The notes under the pieces: model-generated
Told to the model about the DNA's origin: nothing
Databases searched by the model: none
The model's input: the letters and a program-made list of their open reading frames with translations, nothing else
In this document: in pieces, positions 49,712-60,105 of the stretch
Layout: each line of letters opens with the position of its first letter
Position numbering within the stretch: the first letter of the stretch is position 1
DNA from: Streptomyces katrae
GTDB lineage: Bacteria; Actinomycetota; Actinomycetes; Streptomycetales; Streptomycetaceae
Assembly: GCF_002028425.1 (NCBI RefSeq)
Contig: NZ_CP020042.1
Coordinates: forward strand, 7,043,560-7,107,559
Length of the DNA stretch: 64,000 nt
Reading direction: 5' to 3'
Position numbers and translations under genes: made by a program

Positions 49712-50656
49712 TCACGGGGTGCGGGCGCCGAGGGTGGCGACGGCGCCGACCATGCGGTCCCAGAACGCCTCGGGGTCCAGGGTGACGGCGACCCGCGCGT
49801 TCGCCGGCCGGCCGAGGTAGCCGTGCGGGTCCACGACGGTGGCCCCGCGGGTGTGCGTACCCCGCAGCTCCACCGCGACGTGCGCGTCCACGCACGTGAC
49901 GATCGCCGGGTCGATGACCCGGGCCACCGCGACGGGGTCGTGCAGCGGAGGGTGGGGCATGCCCCACAGCCGGTTGTAGGCGGAGGCGAAGAAGGTCAGC
50001 AACTCGGCGCAGACCGTGCCCAGTTCCGTCCCCAGCGACGCGAAGCGGGCCACGACGTCCGGGGTGGCCAGGGCCTGGTGGGTGACGTTGAGGCCGCACA
50101 TGGTCACCGGTACCCCGCTGCGGAAGACGATGTCGGCGGCCTCCGGGTCGGTGTACACGTTGAACTCGGCCGCGGGCGTCCGGTTGCCGCGCTCCGTGGA
50201 TCCCCCCATCAGCACGATCTCGCGGATCCGGGCGGCACATCCGGGGTAGCGGGTCAGCAGCAGCGCGATGTTGGTCAGCGGTGCCGTGGGGACCAGCGTC
50301 ACCGGCTCGGGGTGCTCGCTCAGGATCCGGTGGATCAGCTCCACGGCGTGCTCGGGCACCACGTCCACCGAGGGCTCCGGGAACCGCGGCCCGTCCAGCC
50401 CGGACGCGCCGTGCACGTCGTCGGCGACGGAGAGGGGCTGGAGCAGCGGCCGCGCGCAGCCGGCGGCGATCGGCACGCCCGTGATGCCGGCGACGGTGCA
50501 CACCCGGCGGGCGTTGAGGGTGGTCTTCTCCAGGGTCTGGTTCCCGGCGACCGTGGTGATGGCGAGCAGGTCGACCGCGGGATCGGCCGCCGCCAGCATG
50601 ATCGCCAGGGCGTCGTCGTGTCCGGGGTCGCAGTCGATGATGATCGGTACGGGCAC
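49712..50656 (-). CDS. Nucleoside hydrolase (IUNH family)
   Basis: A 314-residue enzyme that hydrolyses ribonucleosides to base and ribose for salvage. The calcium-binding motif DCDPGHDD is near residue 10, VPTAPLTNIAL and EIVLMGGSTERGNRTPAAEFN are present, and the catalytic-end region has DPVAVARVIDP. GTG at 50656 follows GGGAGGAACTGCCC. It is convergent with the XRE gene, 14 bases apart. Confidence 0.93.
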   Translation of the reverse strand: MPVPIIIDCDPGHDDALAIMLAAADPAVDLLAITTVAGNQTLEKTTLNARRVCTVAGITGVPIAAGCARPLLQPLSVADDVHGASGLDGPRFPEPSVDVVPEHAVELIHRILSEHPEPVTLVPTAPLTNIALLLTRYPGCAARIREIVLMGGSTERGNRTPAAEFNVYTDPEAADIVFRSGVPVTMCGLNVTHQALATPDVVARFASLGTELGTVCAELLTFFASAYNRLWGMPHPPLHDPVAVARVIDPAIVTCVDAHVAVELRGTHTRGATVVDPHGYLGRPANARVAVTLDPEAFWDRMVGAVATLGARTP

Positions 50657-50915
50657 GGGCAGTTCCTCCCGGTGGGGGCGCCGACCCGCCCAGTCTGCCG
50701 TCGCGCGGCCGCGACGGCCGCCACTTGTGAGCCAAAACGCCGCATTCGTCGGCTCATACCCGCGCTTCGGCGGCCGATGGCGGGGCGGTTTCCCCCGGAC
50801 GGGTGGCCGCGGCCCGGTCCCCGGGGTGGTGCCTGCCGCGCCTGCCCGGCCGGGCCCGGGGAGTGTGGAACGGTTCGAGCCGATCACGCATCGCAGCGAT
50901 CGGAAGGACCCCCAC

Positions 50916-51581
50916 ATGTTCAGAACGGTGTTCACCGCCGGCGCGGCCGCCGCGCTCGCCGCCGCCGCTCTCACCCCCTCGGCGGGAGCCGCGAGCGGCG
51001 GCAACGCGTCCTTCGCACCGCCGGAGCAGATCACCATCGACGTGGTCCAGGTCAACGGCTCGGGCTGCCGCCCCGGCAGCGCCACCGTGGCCGTCGCCCC
51101 GGACAACACGGCCTTCACCGTGACGTACAGCGAATACCTCGCCCAGGTGGGCCCCGAAGCCAAGCCGACCGACTTCCGCAAGAACTGCCAGCTCGGACTC
51201 AGCCTCAACGTCCCGCAGGGCTACACCTTCGCCATCGCCCAGGCGGACTACCGCGGCTTCGCCAGCCTCCAGCAGGGCGCCAGCGCCACCCAGAAGGCCA
51301 GCTACTACTTCCAGGGCATGTCCCAGACCGCCAGCCGCAGCCACACCCTGCGCGGCCCCCTCCAGAACGGCTGGCAGGTCTCCGACACCGTCCCCGTCGA
51401 AGCCCTGGTCTTCCACCCCTGCGGGGCGAAGCGGAACCTGAACATCAACACCGAACTGCTCACCCAGGCCGGCACCTCCGACCCGGCCAGGACCACCAGC
51501 TTCCTCACCATGGACTCCACCGACGGCAGCATCAACACCAAGTACCACTTCACCTGGAAGACCTGCCCGCAGCGCCGCTGA
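50916..51581 (+). CDS. DUF4360 secreted protein
   Basis: A 221-residue exported protein. The signal peptide is MFRTVFTAGAAAALAAAALT and ends near AGAASGG. The body has VNGSGCRPGSATVAVAPDN, CQLGLSLNVPQGYTFAIA and DYRGFA, matching DUF4360. Four Cys suggest two disulfides. Function is unknown; related proteins are abundant secreted products. ATG follows GGAAGGACCCCCAC. Confidence 0.8.
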   Translation: MFRTVFTAGAAAALAAAALTPSAGAASGGNASFAPPEQITIDVVQVNGSGCRPGSATVAVAPDNTAFTVTYSEYLAQVGPEAKPTDFRKNCQLGLSLNVPQGYTFAIAQADYRGFASLQQGASATQKASYYFQGMSQTASRSHTLRGPLQNGWQVSDTVPVEALVFHPCGAKRNLNINTELLTQAGTSDPARTTSFLTMDSTDGSINTKYHFTWKTCPQRR

Positions 51582-51971
51582 CACCGGTCGCCCGGCGGGC
51601 GCGGAGGCGGTGGGCTGCCTCAACCTGCTCGAGCACGGCGGGGCCGCCCGTCTCGCCGCCCTCGGCGGCCGGGACCTGAGCGGACCGGCCGCCGCCCGGC
51701 TGTGAGCCAGGGCCCTGGCGTCGAAGGCCCGGCCGCGGTGATCCGGGCCCGCGTCGACCGCGAACCGGCCCCCGACAAGTCAGCCTCCGCAGCGCCCCCG
51801 CCGGCCTGCGGCTCCGCTACGCCGAGCCGGCTGCGTCCTCCTGGGCTGACGGTGTGTACGTCATGTGAAGAAATGTCATTGGGGGCGTTCGGGTGGGAGT
51901 CGCAGCCGCCTCGCAACCGAGTGCACAGAGTAATAGCTCATCACAGTCAGTAACTACATTCGGGAGGTTCG
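51582..51971 (+). other. Gene-poor stretch with a coding remnant and a MITE-end-like sequence
   Basis: From 51580 to 51705 one frame reads like the end of a protein (EAVGCLNLLEHGGAARLAAL and GRDLSGPAAARL, then TGA) but has no start, so it may be a remnant. From 51704 the sequence resembles the terminal repeat of the element at 42279. The last 110 bases are relatively AT-rich and probably hold the promoter of the 55-codon ORF. Confidence 0.5.
51706..51731. repeat. Orphan terminal-repeat-like sequence
   Basis: GCCAGGGCCCTGGC followed by GTCGAAGGCCCG aligns with the terminal repeat of the 42279 element with one inserted C and three substitutions. The first 14 bases are a perfect palindrome. No second end is visible nearby. 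Confidence 0.4.
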
Positions 51972-52139
51972 ATGGACACCACACCGACGTACGCACTGTC
52001 ATCCCGCACGCCCCGCTGGGCACTCGACCCCTACCGGTTCCCCGGCCTGGAAGGCCTGGAGGAGTCCGAGCCCCTCGGAGACCCCGGCGGCTCGCCCGCC
52101 CCGGCGCCCGCCGCGAACCCCCACCGGCCCCCACGCTGA
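51972..52139 (+). CDS. 55-residue ORF with its own terminator
   Basis: ATG is preceded by ATTCGGGAGGTTCG, an ideal ribosome binding site. The peptide begins MDTTPTYALSSRTPRWALDP, continues acidic (GLEGLEESEPLGDPGG) and ends Pro-rich (NPHRPPR). There is no signal peptide and no Cys. A strong hairpin starts two bases after the stop, and an amino-acid ABC importer begins 148 bases later. It may be an independent small protein, a peptide precursor, or a leader peptide in an attenuator. No homologue is known to me. Confidence 0.6.
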   Translation: MDTTPTYALSSRTPRWALDPYRFPGLEGLEESEPLGDPGGSPAPAPAANPHRPPR

Positions 52140-52140
52140 C

Positions 52141-52186
52141 GCGGCGTCCGGGGACGGGGCCACGGACCCGTCCCCGGACCCGCCGC
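52141..52186 (+). terminator. Terminator or attenuator before the ABC importer operon
   Basis: TCCGGGGACGGG pairs perfectly with CCCGTCCCCGGA, extended by GCGGCG/CGCCGC across a two-base bulge. It lies directly after the 55-codon ORF. Confidence 0.75.
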
Positions 52187-52287
52187 ATCGCGAATCACCC
52201 GCCGCCGCGCTCCACAGGGGCTTACGATCTCGATCGGACGGTCCCGTCCCGCGACCGCCGCCCGCCCTGCACCCGTGGAGGTCAACC

Positions 52288-53166
52288 GTGTTCCGCACGG
52301 CCGAAGGACACCGCAGTCAGCGCAACAGCACCCGCCGCGGCCCCCGCGGCCGCTCCGGCCTCCGGGCAACGGCCTGCGCCGCCGCCGCGGCGGGCATGTT
52401 CCTCGCCGTGGGCTGCTCCTCCTCCGGCGACAGCGGGCCCGGGGAGGCGGCGGGCGGAGTCCCCGTCGTGCAGAAGGGCAAGCTCACCACCTGCACCCAT
52501 CTGCCCTACCCCCCGTTCCAGTTCGAGCAGAACGGCAAGGTCGTCGGCTTCGACGTGGCCCTCATCGACCTCGTCGCCCAGAACCTCAAGGTCGAACAGA
52601 AGATCCTCGACACCCCGTTCGAGAACTTCAAGACCGGCGCCTTCCTGAACTCCGGCCAGTGCGACCTCGCCGCGGCCGGCATGACCATCACCGACGAGCG
52701 CAAGAAGAACGTCGACTTCTCCGTCCCCTACTTCGACGCCACCCAGGCCCTGCTGGCGACCAAGAAGAGCGGCATCACCTCCCTCGCCGACGTCAAGGCC
52801 AAGTCCGCCAAGCTCGGCGCCCAGGCCGAGACCACCGGCGAGAGCTACGCCAAGAGCCAGGGGTTCAACCCCGTCGCGTTCGAGAGCTCGGACGCGGTCC
52901 TCAACGGTCTGCGCACCGGCCAGGTCGACGCGGTCGTCATCGACTACCCGGTCGTGCAGGGCTGGCTCAAGGACAAGGCGAACGCCTCCGCGTTCGTCCT
53001 CGGACAGAACATCGAGACCGGGGAGAAGTACGGCTTCTCCGTGAAGAAGGGCAACTCCGCCCTCCTCGCCGCCATCGACATGGCCATCACCGCGGCCAAG
53101 GCCGACGGCACCTACAAGAAGATCTACGAGCAGTGGATCGGCCCGCTGCCCCAGGCAGCGTCGTGA
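52288..53166 (+). CDS. Amino-acid ABC transporter substrate-binding lipoprotein
   Basis: A 292-residue lipoprotein: a long basic N-terminus, then FLAVGCSSSG with the lipidated Cys near residue 43. The SBP_bac_3 fold is recognised by LPYPPFQFEQNGKVVGFDVA, GMTITDERKKNVDFSVPYFD and TGQVDAVVIDYPVVQGW. Polar or glutamate-like amino acids are typical ligands. GTG follows GTGGAGGTCAACC. It is coupled by GTGA to the permease. Confidence 0.92.
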   Translation: MFRTAEGHRSQRNSTRRGPRGRSGLRATACAAAAAGMFLAVGCSSSGDSGPGEAAGGVPVVQKGKLTTCTHLPYPPFQFEQNGKVVGFDVALIDLVAQNLKVEQKILDTPFENFKTGAFLNSGQCDLAAAGMTITDERKKNVDFSVPYFDATQALLATKKSGITSLADVKAKSAKLGAQAETTGESYAKSQGFNPVAFESSDAVLNGLRTGQVDAVVIDYPVVQGWLKDKANASAFVLGQNIETGEKYGFSVKKGNSALLAAIDMAITAAKADGTYKKIYEQWIGPLPQAAS

Positions 53167-53963
53167 CCTCTCGGCTGACCCGGCGCCAGCGGCGCCGCGT
53201 CTGGCAGGGCGTCCAGTACGCGGTCTTCGTGGCGGTGCTGGTCCTGGTGGGCGTGCTGGCCGACTGGGACCGGCTGCAGAACCAGTTCGCGCAGAAGGAC
53301 CTGGTGGCGCGGCTCTTCCCGCAGATCATCACCACCGCCCTGCGCAACACGGTGGTGTACACCTTCTCCGGGTTCGCCTTCGGCCTGGTGCTCGGGCTGG
53401 TCATCGCCATGATGCGGCTGTCGTCGGTGGCCCCCTACCGCTGGGTCGCGAGCGTCTACATCGAGCTGTTCCGCGGCCTGCCCGCCCTGCTGATCTTCAT
53501 CTTCGTCGGGGTCGCCGTGCCCCTGGCGTTCCCCGGCACCGCGATCCCCGGAGGGACGTACGGGAAGGTCGCGCTGGGCCTCGGCCTGGTCGCCGCCGCC
53601 TACATGGCGGAGACGATCCGCGCCGGCATCCAGGCCGTGCCCAAGGGCCAGATGGAGGCGGCCCGCTCGCTCGGCTTCTCCTACGGCCGCGCCATGGTGT
53701 CCGTGATCATCCCGCAGGCCTTCCGGATCGTCATCCCCCCGCTCACCAACGAGCTCGTCCTGCTGTTCAAGGACTCCTCGCTGGTGCTGTTCCTGGGGGT
53801 CACCCTGGAGGAACGGGAGCTGACCAAGTTCGGCCGGGACCTCGCCAGCGAGACCGCCAACTCCACCCCGATCCTGGTCGCGGGCCTGTGCTACCTCCTG
53901 GTGACCGTACCGCTGAGCTTCGTGGTGCGCCGCCTGGAGGCCCGCGCGGACCGGGCCACGTGA
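53163..53963 (+). CDS. Amino-acid ABC transporter permease
   Basis: A 266-residue HisM-family permease with five or six transmembrane segments and the EAA loop [20 protein letters not shown] that docks the ATPase. GTG overlaps the stop of the binding-protein gene. Only one permease gene is present, so it probably works as a homodimer. Confidence 0.92.
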   Translation: MTSRLTRRQRRRVWQGVQYAVFVAVLVLVGVLADWDRLQNQFAQKDLVARLFPQIITTALRNTVVYTFSGFAFGLVLGLVIAMMRLSSVAPYRWVASVYIELFRGLPALLIFIFVGVAVPLAFPGTAIPGGTYGKVALGLGLVAAAYMAETIRAGIQAVPKGQMEAARSLGFSYGRAMVSVIIPQAFRIVIPPLTNELVLLFKDSSLVLFLGVTLEERELTKFGRDLASETANSTPILVAGLCYLLVTVPLSFVVRRLEARADRAT

Positions 53964-53976
53964 GGAGGAGGACACC

Positions 53977-54837
<861 letters not shown>

Positions 54838-54852
54838 CCCGGCCCCGGCCGC

Positions 54853-56043
54853 TCAGCTCTCCGTCCGCACCGGCCGCCACAGCAGGTAGGCGCCCGCGGC
54901 CGCGACCAGGACGGCCATGCAGGCGATGAACACCAGCCCCGCGCCCTCCAGCCCGACCGGACCCACCAGCAGCCCCACACCGATCACCGGCACCGAGATG
55001 CCGAAGTACGCCACCACGAACAGTGTCGAGATCACCGCGGCCCGCCGGTGCTCCGGCGAGGCCCCGGCCACCGCCGACAGCGCCCCGCGGAACGCCAGCC
55101 CCTGCCCGCAGCCGCCGACCAGCGCGCTCAGCACCACCAGCACCAGCAGCTCCCACCGCAGGGCCCCCGCCAGCAGTGCCAGCCCGCCCAGCAGGCCCGC
55201 GCAGCCCAGCGGCAGCGAACGCCGCACCCCGAACCGCCCGGCGGCCAGCTGCCCGGCGGTGGAGCAGAAGAAGGCCAGCGCGACGACCAGTCCGCCCACG
55301 GCGTGGTCGTGCACCCCGAGCGATGCGGAGAGGAACGCCGGGCTCACCGAGGTGAACACCCCGAACAGGGCGAAGCCCACGAACGAGGCGATCGCCGCCG
55401 GCCCGAACACCGGCCGCACCTGCGCGGGCAGCCCCGGCCGCTGGGGCCGCACGGCAGCCAGGGGGCCCCGCTCCCGCACGGTCTCCGGCAACCCCAGCAC
55501 CACGGCGGCCGCCCCGGCCACCAGGGCGAAGTGCACGGCGAACGGCAGGTACAGCGGCCAGGGAGCGTACTGCGCGAGCACCCCGGCGAGCAGCGGACCG
55601 CAGCCGAGGCCGCCCATGTTGGCGGCCGTGGCCACGAACGTGGCCCCGCCCCTGCCCCCTTCCGGGGCCAGCTCCAGGACGTACGCCGTGGCGGCGCCGG
55701 TGAACAGCCCGGCGGACAGGCCCGACAGCAGCCGGCCCGCGTACAGCCAGGGCAGTCCGGAGGCGGCCAGGAAACAGACGGCGCTCCCCGCCGCACAGCC
55801 CAGCCCCGTCAGCAGCACCGGCCGCCGGCCCACCGAGTCCGAGGCGTTGCCGGCCAGCAGCAGGACACCGATGACCGCGAAGGCGTACACCGCGTAGACG
55901 ACCGTCACCGTGAGCTCGGAGAAGGAGAACTTCTCCTGGTACAGGCCGTAGAGCGGGGTGGGCAGCGTGGTGCCGGTCATGCACACCGCAAACACCGCCC
56001 CGCCGAGCACACACTGCCGCCATCCCCGGCGATCACCGTCCAT
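54853..56043 (-). CDS. MFS transporter, DHA1-like
   Basis: A 396-residue, twelve-segment transporter. TM1 is VFAVCMTGTTLPTPLYGLYQ, motif A is GNASDSVGRRPVLL, and GRLLSGLSAGLFTGAATAYV matches the TM4 region of sugar or drug exporters. ATG at 56043 has only a weak upstream purine run. It is divergent from cysE across 312 bases. The substrate is unknown; cysteine or a metabolite derived from it is possible only by position. Confidence 0.85.
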   Translation of the reverse strand: MDGDRRGWRQCVLGGAVFAVCMTGTTLPTPLYGLYQEKFSFSELTVTVVYAVYAFAVIGVLLLAGNASDSVGRRPVLLTGLGCAAGSAVCFLAASGLPWLYAGRLLSGLSAGLFTGAATAYVLELAPEGGRGGATFVATAANMGGLGCGPLLAGVLAQYAPWPLYLPFAVHFALVAGAAAVVLGLPETVRERGPLAAVRPQRPGLPAQVRPVFGPAAIASFVGFALFGVFTSVSPAFLSASLGVHDHAVGGLVVALAFFCSTAGQLAAGRFGVRRSLPLGCAGLLGGLALLAGALRWELLVLVVLSALVGGCGQGLAFRGALSAVAGASPEHRRAAVISTLFVVAYFGISVPVIGVGLLVGPVGLEGAGLVFIACMAVLVAAAGAYLLWRPVRTES

Positions 56044-56355
56044 GCCGCCGACGGTAACCCCACCCGCCACCCCGCGCCGGTCAGGCGCGCGACCGCGCCG
56101 GGCGGCCCGGACCGCGTGCGGGGCGCTCGCGCAGGTGTTCCCGGGCGGTCCTCCAGCGGTCCTCCGGTGCGGTGCGAGCCGTGGTCCAGCGGGGCTGCGG
56201 CCGGCGCTGGCACCGTATCGGCACGGACGCGGGCCGGAGGCATGCGCATTCCACCGCCGCTCCGACCCGGATGCGGCGGTCCTGCGGGGCCCACCCGTCC
56301 CCCGCGTGCGCGGAGCCTGCCGGCCGGGAGGCCGAGAAACAAAGGAGTTGCCCTG
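56044..56355. other. Divergent region MFS / cysE
   Basis: These 312 bases have no coding character in either strand. They presumably hold both promoters. I see no T-box, SAM-type riboswitch or convincing palindrome. Confidence 0.5.
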
Positions 56356-57015
56356 GTGAAGACCGTTCCGAAGTCGGGGAGTACCCGACGGGCCCCGCTG
56401 AACACCACCGCCCGGGAGCCCGGGCTGCTCCGGATCATGAAGGAGGACCTGGACGTCGTCGTCGCCCAGGACCCCTCCATGCGCAACCGCCGCGAGGCCC
56501 TGCTGCACGCCGCCCTGCCGGCCCTGTGGGCGCACCGCGTGGCCCACCGCCTGCACCGGCGTGGCATGCGCATGACCGCCCGGCTCATCGCCTGGCAGGC
56601 GCGCCGCAAGACCTCGGTGGAGATCCACCCCGGCGCCGTCCTCGGCCGGCGCGTGTTCATCGACCACGGCGCGGCCGTCGTGATCGGCGAGACCGCGGTG
56701 GTCGGGGACGACGTGACGATCTATCACCAGGTCACCCTGGGAGCGGTCGGCTGGTGGAGCGACAACAAGCGGCCCGTGGGTGAACGCCGCCACCCCGTGG
56801 TGGGCCACCACGTCGTGCTCGGCACGAACGCCACGGTCCTCGGCCCCGTCACCATCGGCGAGCACGCCGTCATCGGGGCCCAGGCCCTCGTCAACAAGGA
56901 CGTCCCCCCGGGGGCCCGCGTCCTGGCCGCCACCGCCGTGATCAAGGCGGTCGGCGAGCAGCCGCAGCCCATGGAGGACCTGTACGCGGTGACGGCCTCC
57001 GCCGGCTCCTGGTAG
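56356..57015 (+). CDS. cysE: Serine O-acetyltransferase
   Basis: A 219-residue enzyme that makes O-acetylserine from serine and acetyl-CoA, the committed step to cysteine. An N-terminal helical part (LRIMKEDLDVVVAQDPSMRN) precedes the left-handed beta-helix with catalytic histidines in VFIDHGAAVVIGETA and IYHQVTLGAVGWW. GTG at 56356 follows AAAGGAG. It is 123 bases upstream of cysK; the pair forms the cysteine-synthase unit. The C-terminus (YAVTASAGSW) ends without the usual Ile that docks into CysK. Confidence 0.92.
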   Translation: MKTVPKSGSTRRAPLNTTAREPGLLRIMKEDLDVVVAQDPSMRNRREALLHAALPALWAHRVAHRLHRRGMRMTARLIAWQARRKTSVEIHPGAVLGRRVFIDHGAAVVIGETAVVGDDVTIYHQVTLGAVGWWSDNKRPVGERRHPVVGHHVVLGTNATVLGPVTIGEHAVIGAQALVNKDVPPGARVLAATAVIKAVGEQPQPMEDLYAVTASAGSW

Positions 57016-57138
57016 GCCCCGGCCGCCGTTCCCCTTCCCCGCCTCGCACTGCCCCCCACGAACTGCGTCGGCGTACGGGCGGACCGTACGAACACCCCCG
57101 ACAGGCAGCCGCACGACCCGACTTGTGAGGAACCACAC

Positions 57139-58215
57139 GTGGAAAGCCGTAAGACGCGCCCCATCGCCGACAGCATCGAGGACCTGATCGGTTCGACCCC
57201 GCTGATCCGCCTCCACTTCGAGGACACCGCCCCGGGCACGCAAGTGCTGGCCAAGCTCGAGGCCGCCAACCCGATGTCCACCAGCAAGGACCGCGCCGCC
57301 CTCTACATGCTGCGGGCCGCCGAGGGGCGCGGTGAGCTCACCCCGGGCAGCGGCACCGTCATCGAGGCCACCTCCGGCAACACGGGCATCTCCCTGGCCG
57401 CGCTCTGCGCCGCCCGTGGATACCGCTGCGTCATCGTGCTCCCCGACAGCGCCACCCGTGAGCGGATCGGCATGCTCAGGGCGCTCGGCGCGGACGTCGT
57501 GCGCACCCCGCGGGAACAGGGCTACTCCGGCGCGATAGCCAAGGCCGAGGAACTGCACGCGGCGACCCCCGGGTCCTGGTTCCCCCGCCAGCACGAGAAC
57601 GCCGACAACGTCCGGGCCCACTACGAGACCACCGGCCCGGAGATCTGGGCCGACACCGAGGGCCGCGTCGACGTCCTGGTCTGCGGTGTGGGCACCGGCG
57701 GCACCCTGACCGGTACGGCCGCGTACCTCAAGGAGCAGAACCCGGGGATACGCGTCGTCGCGGTCGAGCCGGAGAACTCCCCGGTCCTCACCCAGGGCAC
57801 CGGGGGCCTGCACCGCATCCCCGGTCTCAACGGCGGCTTCGTGGCCCCCACGACCGACGTCTCGCTGATCGACTACGTGGTGACCGTCACCGACGAGGAC
57901 GCGGTCGCCGGCGCCCGGCAGCTCGCCCGCCGCCAGGGCATCTTCGCGGGGGTCTCCTCGGGTGCCGTCGCCCACGCCTCGGCCCGGCTGGCCGCCCACC
58001 CGGACTACGTCGGCGCCTCGATCGTCACGCTGCTGCCCGACACCGGCGAGCGCTACCTCAGCCTCTGGGAAGAGGAGGAGGCGGCCGCGGCCCGGGAATC
58101 GGCCGGCAAGCCCTCCGCCGCCCGCAGCCCGGCCGCCCCGCAGCCGGCCCGACAGGCTCCGCGGACTCCGCAGGAATCCCCCGAGCAGCCCCTGGCCCTG
58201 ACCACGAAGGCCTGA
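57139..58215 (+). CDS. cysK: Cysteine synthase
   Basis: A 358-residue PLP enzyme converting O-acetylserine and sulfide to cysteine. PLP lysine is K50 in STSKDR, the substrate loop is TSGNTG, and GVGTGGTLTG binds phosphate. It shares RQHEN-x-DNVRAHYETTGPEIW with the enzyme at 148. The last 45 residues form an Ala/Pro-rich tail that the paralogue lacks. GTG follows GTGAGGAACCACAC. Position after cysE supports the cysteine role. A 20-bp terminator stem follows. Confidence 0.9.
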   Translation: MESRKTRPIADSIEDLIGSTPLIRLHFEDTAPGTQVLAKLEAANPMSTSKDRAALYMLRAAEGRGELTPGSGTVIEATSGNTGISLAALCAARGYRCVIVLPDSATRERIGMLRALGADVVRTPREQGYSGAIAKAEELHAATPGSWFPRQHENADNVRAHYETTGPEIWADTEGRVDVLVCGVGTGGTLTGTAAYLKEQNPGIRVVAVEPENSPVLTQGTGGLHRIPGLNGGFVAPTTDVSLIDYVVTVTDEDAVAGARQLARRQGIFAGVSSGAVAHASARLAAHPDYVGASIVTLLPDTGERYLSLWEEEEAAAARESAGKPSAARSPAAPQPARQAPRTPQESPEQPLALTTKA

Positions 58216-58694
58216 CCGAGCGGCCCAGGCCGCACGACGGCGTGCCGTACCCGGCTCGCCGCGCCGCACAGGACCGGCCCCTCGACGCGCCCCCCGGCGC
58301 CGAGGGGCCGGTCCTGTGCGTGGCGAGCCGCCCGCCGCTCCCGTCCGGGGCCGTGAAGTCGCGCCGCTCCAAGGACAGTTGCGCAATGGTGCCCAACGCA
58401 ACGGAATCCGAAGCGAAGAAGCCACTTCACCATCGATTCGCAAGTTACCTGCGGGTTTGACTAACAAAAACACGGCCGATGACTTGCGTAACCCCGTGAC
58501 CTCCGACAGTATCGGCCCCGTTCCGCCTCACAGCGCCCGGACGAGCACCGGCAACCCCGTGCCGTCCCACGCCCCGCGAGCCGCCCGATCCGAGCGGTCG
58601 CCCGTACGCGCCCTCCTCCGAGGCACATCCCCCTTTTCACGCGACCCCGCGTCGCGTTCCCTCTCATTCACCTACCCTCGAAGGCAAGGCAGAG
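58216..58694 (+). other. Intergenic region cysK / NCS2 permease
   Basis: After the terminator at 58265-58320 there are about 370 bases without a plausible gene. The stretch 58375-58500 is relatively AT-rich with TTGCGCAA (58379 region), several TTGCG/CGCAA repeats and TTGACT at 58457. These may be part of the permease promoter and a regulator site. Confidence 0.45.
58265..58320 (+). terminator. Terminator after cysK
   Basis: A perfect 20-bp stem (arms 58265-58284 and 58301-58320, starting CGCACAGGACC) with a 16-base loop. Confidence 0.88.
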
Positions 58695-60098
58695 ATGGCA
58701 CCACTGGCCTCGCGCCGACGTACCCCGGCAGCCGACCGTCACCCCGTGGACGTGGTCCCCCCGTTCTCCCAGCTGTCGTTGTACGGCTTCCAGCACGTCC
58801 TGGCGTTCTACGCCGGCGCGGTCCTCGTACCGATCATCCTGGGCAACAGCCTCGGACTCTCCCCCCGGGAGCTCGTCTACCTGATCAACGCCGACCTGGT
58901 CACGGCCGGCATCGCGACCATCATCCAGGCCTGGGGCTTCTGGCGGATCGGCGCCCGCCTGCCGCTCGTCCAGGGTGCGACCTTCACCGCCGTCTCCCCG
59001 ATGATCGCCATCGGCCAGGGCGCGGGCGGCGGGACGGCCGGACTGCTGGTGGTCTACGGCGCCGTGATCACCGGCGGCGTCGCCACCTTCCTGCTCGCGC
59101 CGTTCGTCGGACGGCTCGCCAAGTACTTCCCCCCGATCGTCACCGGCACCCTCCTCACCGTCATCGGCATCGTGCTCATACCCGTGGCCCTGCAAGACGT
59201 CGGAGGCGGCACCGACCTGATCGGCAAGCCCGGCTTCGGCGCCCCGCAGCACCTCGCCTACGCCGGCGGCACCCTCCTGCTGATCCTGCTCCTCTCCCGC
59301 TTCGGCGGCCCCTTCCTGCGCAGCGTCGCGATCCTGCTCGGCCTCGTCGGCGGCACCGCCGCCGCCTGGCTGCTCGGCGACGCCGACCTCGGCGCGGTGG
59401 AACAGGCCGACTGGCTCGGCGTCAGCACCCCGTTCCACTACGGCGTACCGCAGTTCCAGCTCTTCCCGATGCTCGCGATGGTCGTCGTCATGGTGATCAC
59501 CATGGTCGAGACCACCGGGGACGTCTACGCCATGGGCGAGATCACCGGCCGCGAGGTCGACGGCGAGACCGTCGGCCGGGCGCTGCGCGCCGACGGCATG
59601 GCCACCGTCCTCGGCGGCGTCTTCAACTCCTTCCCCTACGTGGCCTTCGCCGAGAACATCGGCCTCGTCAGGATCTCCCGGGTGACCAGCCGGTTCGTCG
59701 TGGTCGCCGCCGGCTTCCTGATGATCCTCCTGGGCCTGGTACCCAAGGCCGGAGCGGTCGTCGCCTCCGTCCCCCACCCGGTCCTCGGCGGCGCCGCCGT
59801 CGCGATGTTCGGCATGGTCGCCACCGTCGGCATCCAGATCCTCGCCAAGGTCGACCTGAGGGAGGAACGCAACGCCCTGATCCTGGCCCTCAGCCTGGGC
59901 GCCGCGATGCTGCCCGCCGCCGTGGGGCCGTTCTTCGAACGCATGCCCACGGAGCTGCGCGCCGTCCTCGGCAGCGGCATCACCCTCGGCAGCCTCACCG
60001 CCGTGCTGCTGAACCTGTTCTTCCACAGCCTGACCGGTCGCACGGCACGGGAGGAGATCGACTGGGACACCCTCGCCGACGCCCCGCCGGCGAGGTGA
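58695..60098 (+). CDS. NCS2 family nucleobase permease
   Basis: A 467-residue transporter with fourteen helices of the uracil-xanthine permease family. Markers are QHVLAFYAGAVLVPIILG in TM1, LPLVQGATFTAVSPM, VETTGDVYAMGEITGREVDG (substrate-binding Glu), FNSFPYVAFAENIGLV and the TSRFVVV stretch. The sequence resembles purine (xanthine/urate) rather than uracil members. The gene for an XRE protein begins seven bases after its stop, so they are probably cotranscribed. Confidence 0.9.
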   Translation: MAPLASRRRTPAADRHPVDVVPPFSQLSLYGFQHVLAFYAGAVLVPIILGNSLGLSPRELVYLINADLVTAGIATIIQAWGFWRIGARLPLVQGATFTAVSPMIAIGQGAGGGTAGLLVVYGAVITGGVATFLLAPFVGRLAKYFPPIVTGTLLTVIGIVLIPVALQDVGGGTDLIGKPGFGAPQHLAYAGGTLLLILLLSRFGGPFLRSVAILLGLVGGTAAAWLLGDADLGAVEQADWLGVSTPFHYGVPQFQLFPMLAMVVVMVITMVETTGDVYAMGEITGREVDGETVGRALRADGMATVLGGVFNSFPYVAFAENIGLVRISRVTSRFVVVAAGFLMILLGLVPKAGAVVASVPHPVLGGAAVAMFGMVATVGIQILAKVDLREERNALILALSLGAAMLPAAVGPFFERMPTELRAVLGSGITLGSLTAVLLNLFFHSLTGRTAREEIDWDTLADAPPAR

Positions 60099-60105
60099 TC
60101 CGCCC

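Noticed and set aside
54853..58473. A 1206-codon minus-strand frame that includes the MFS gene
   Set aside because: Only the part from ATG 56043 down codes for the MFS protein; the rest is a shadow of cysE and cysK.
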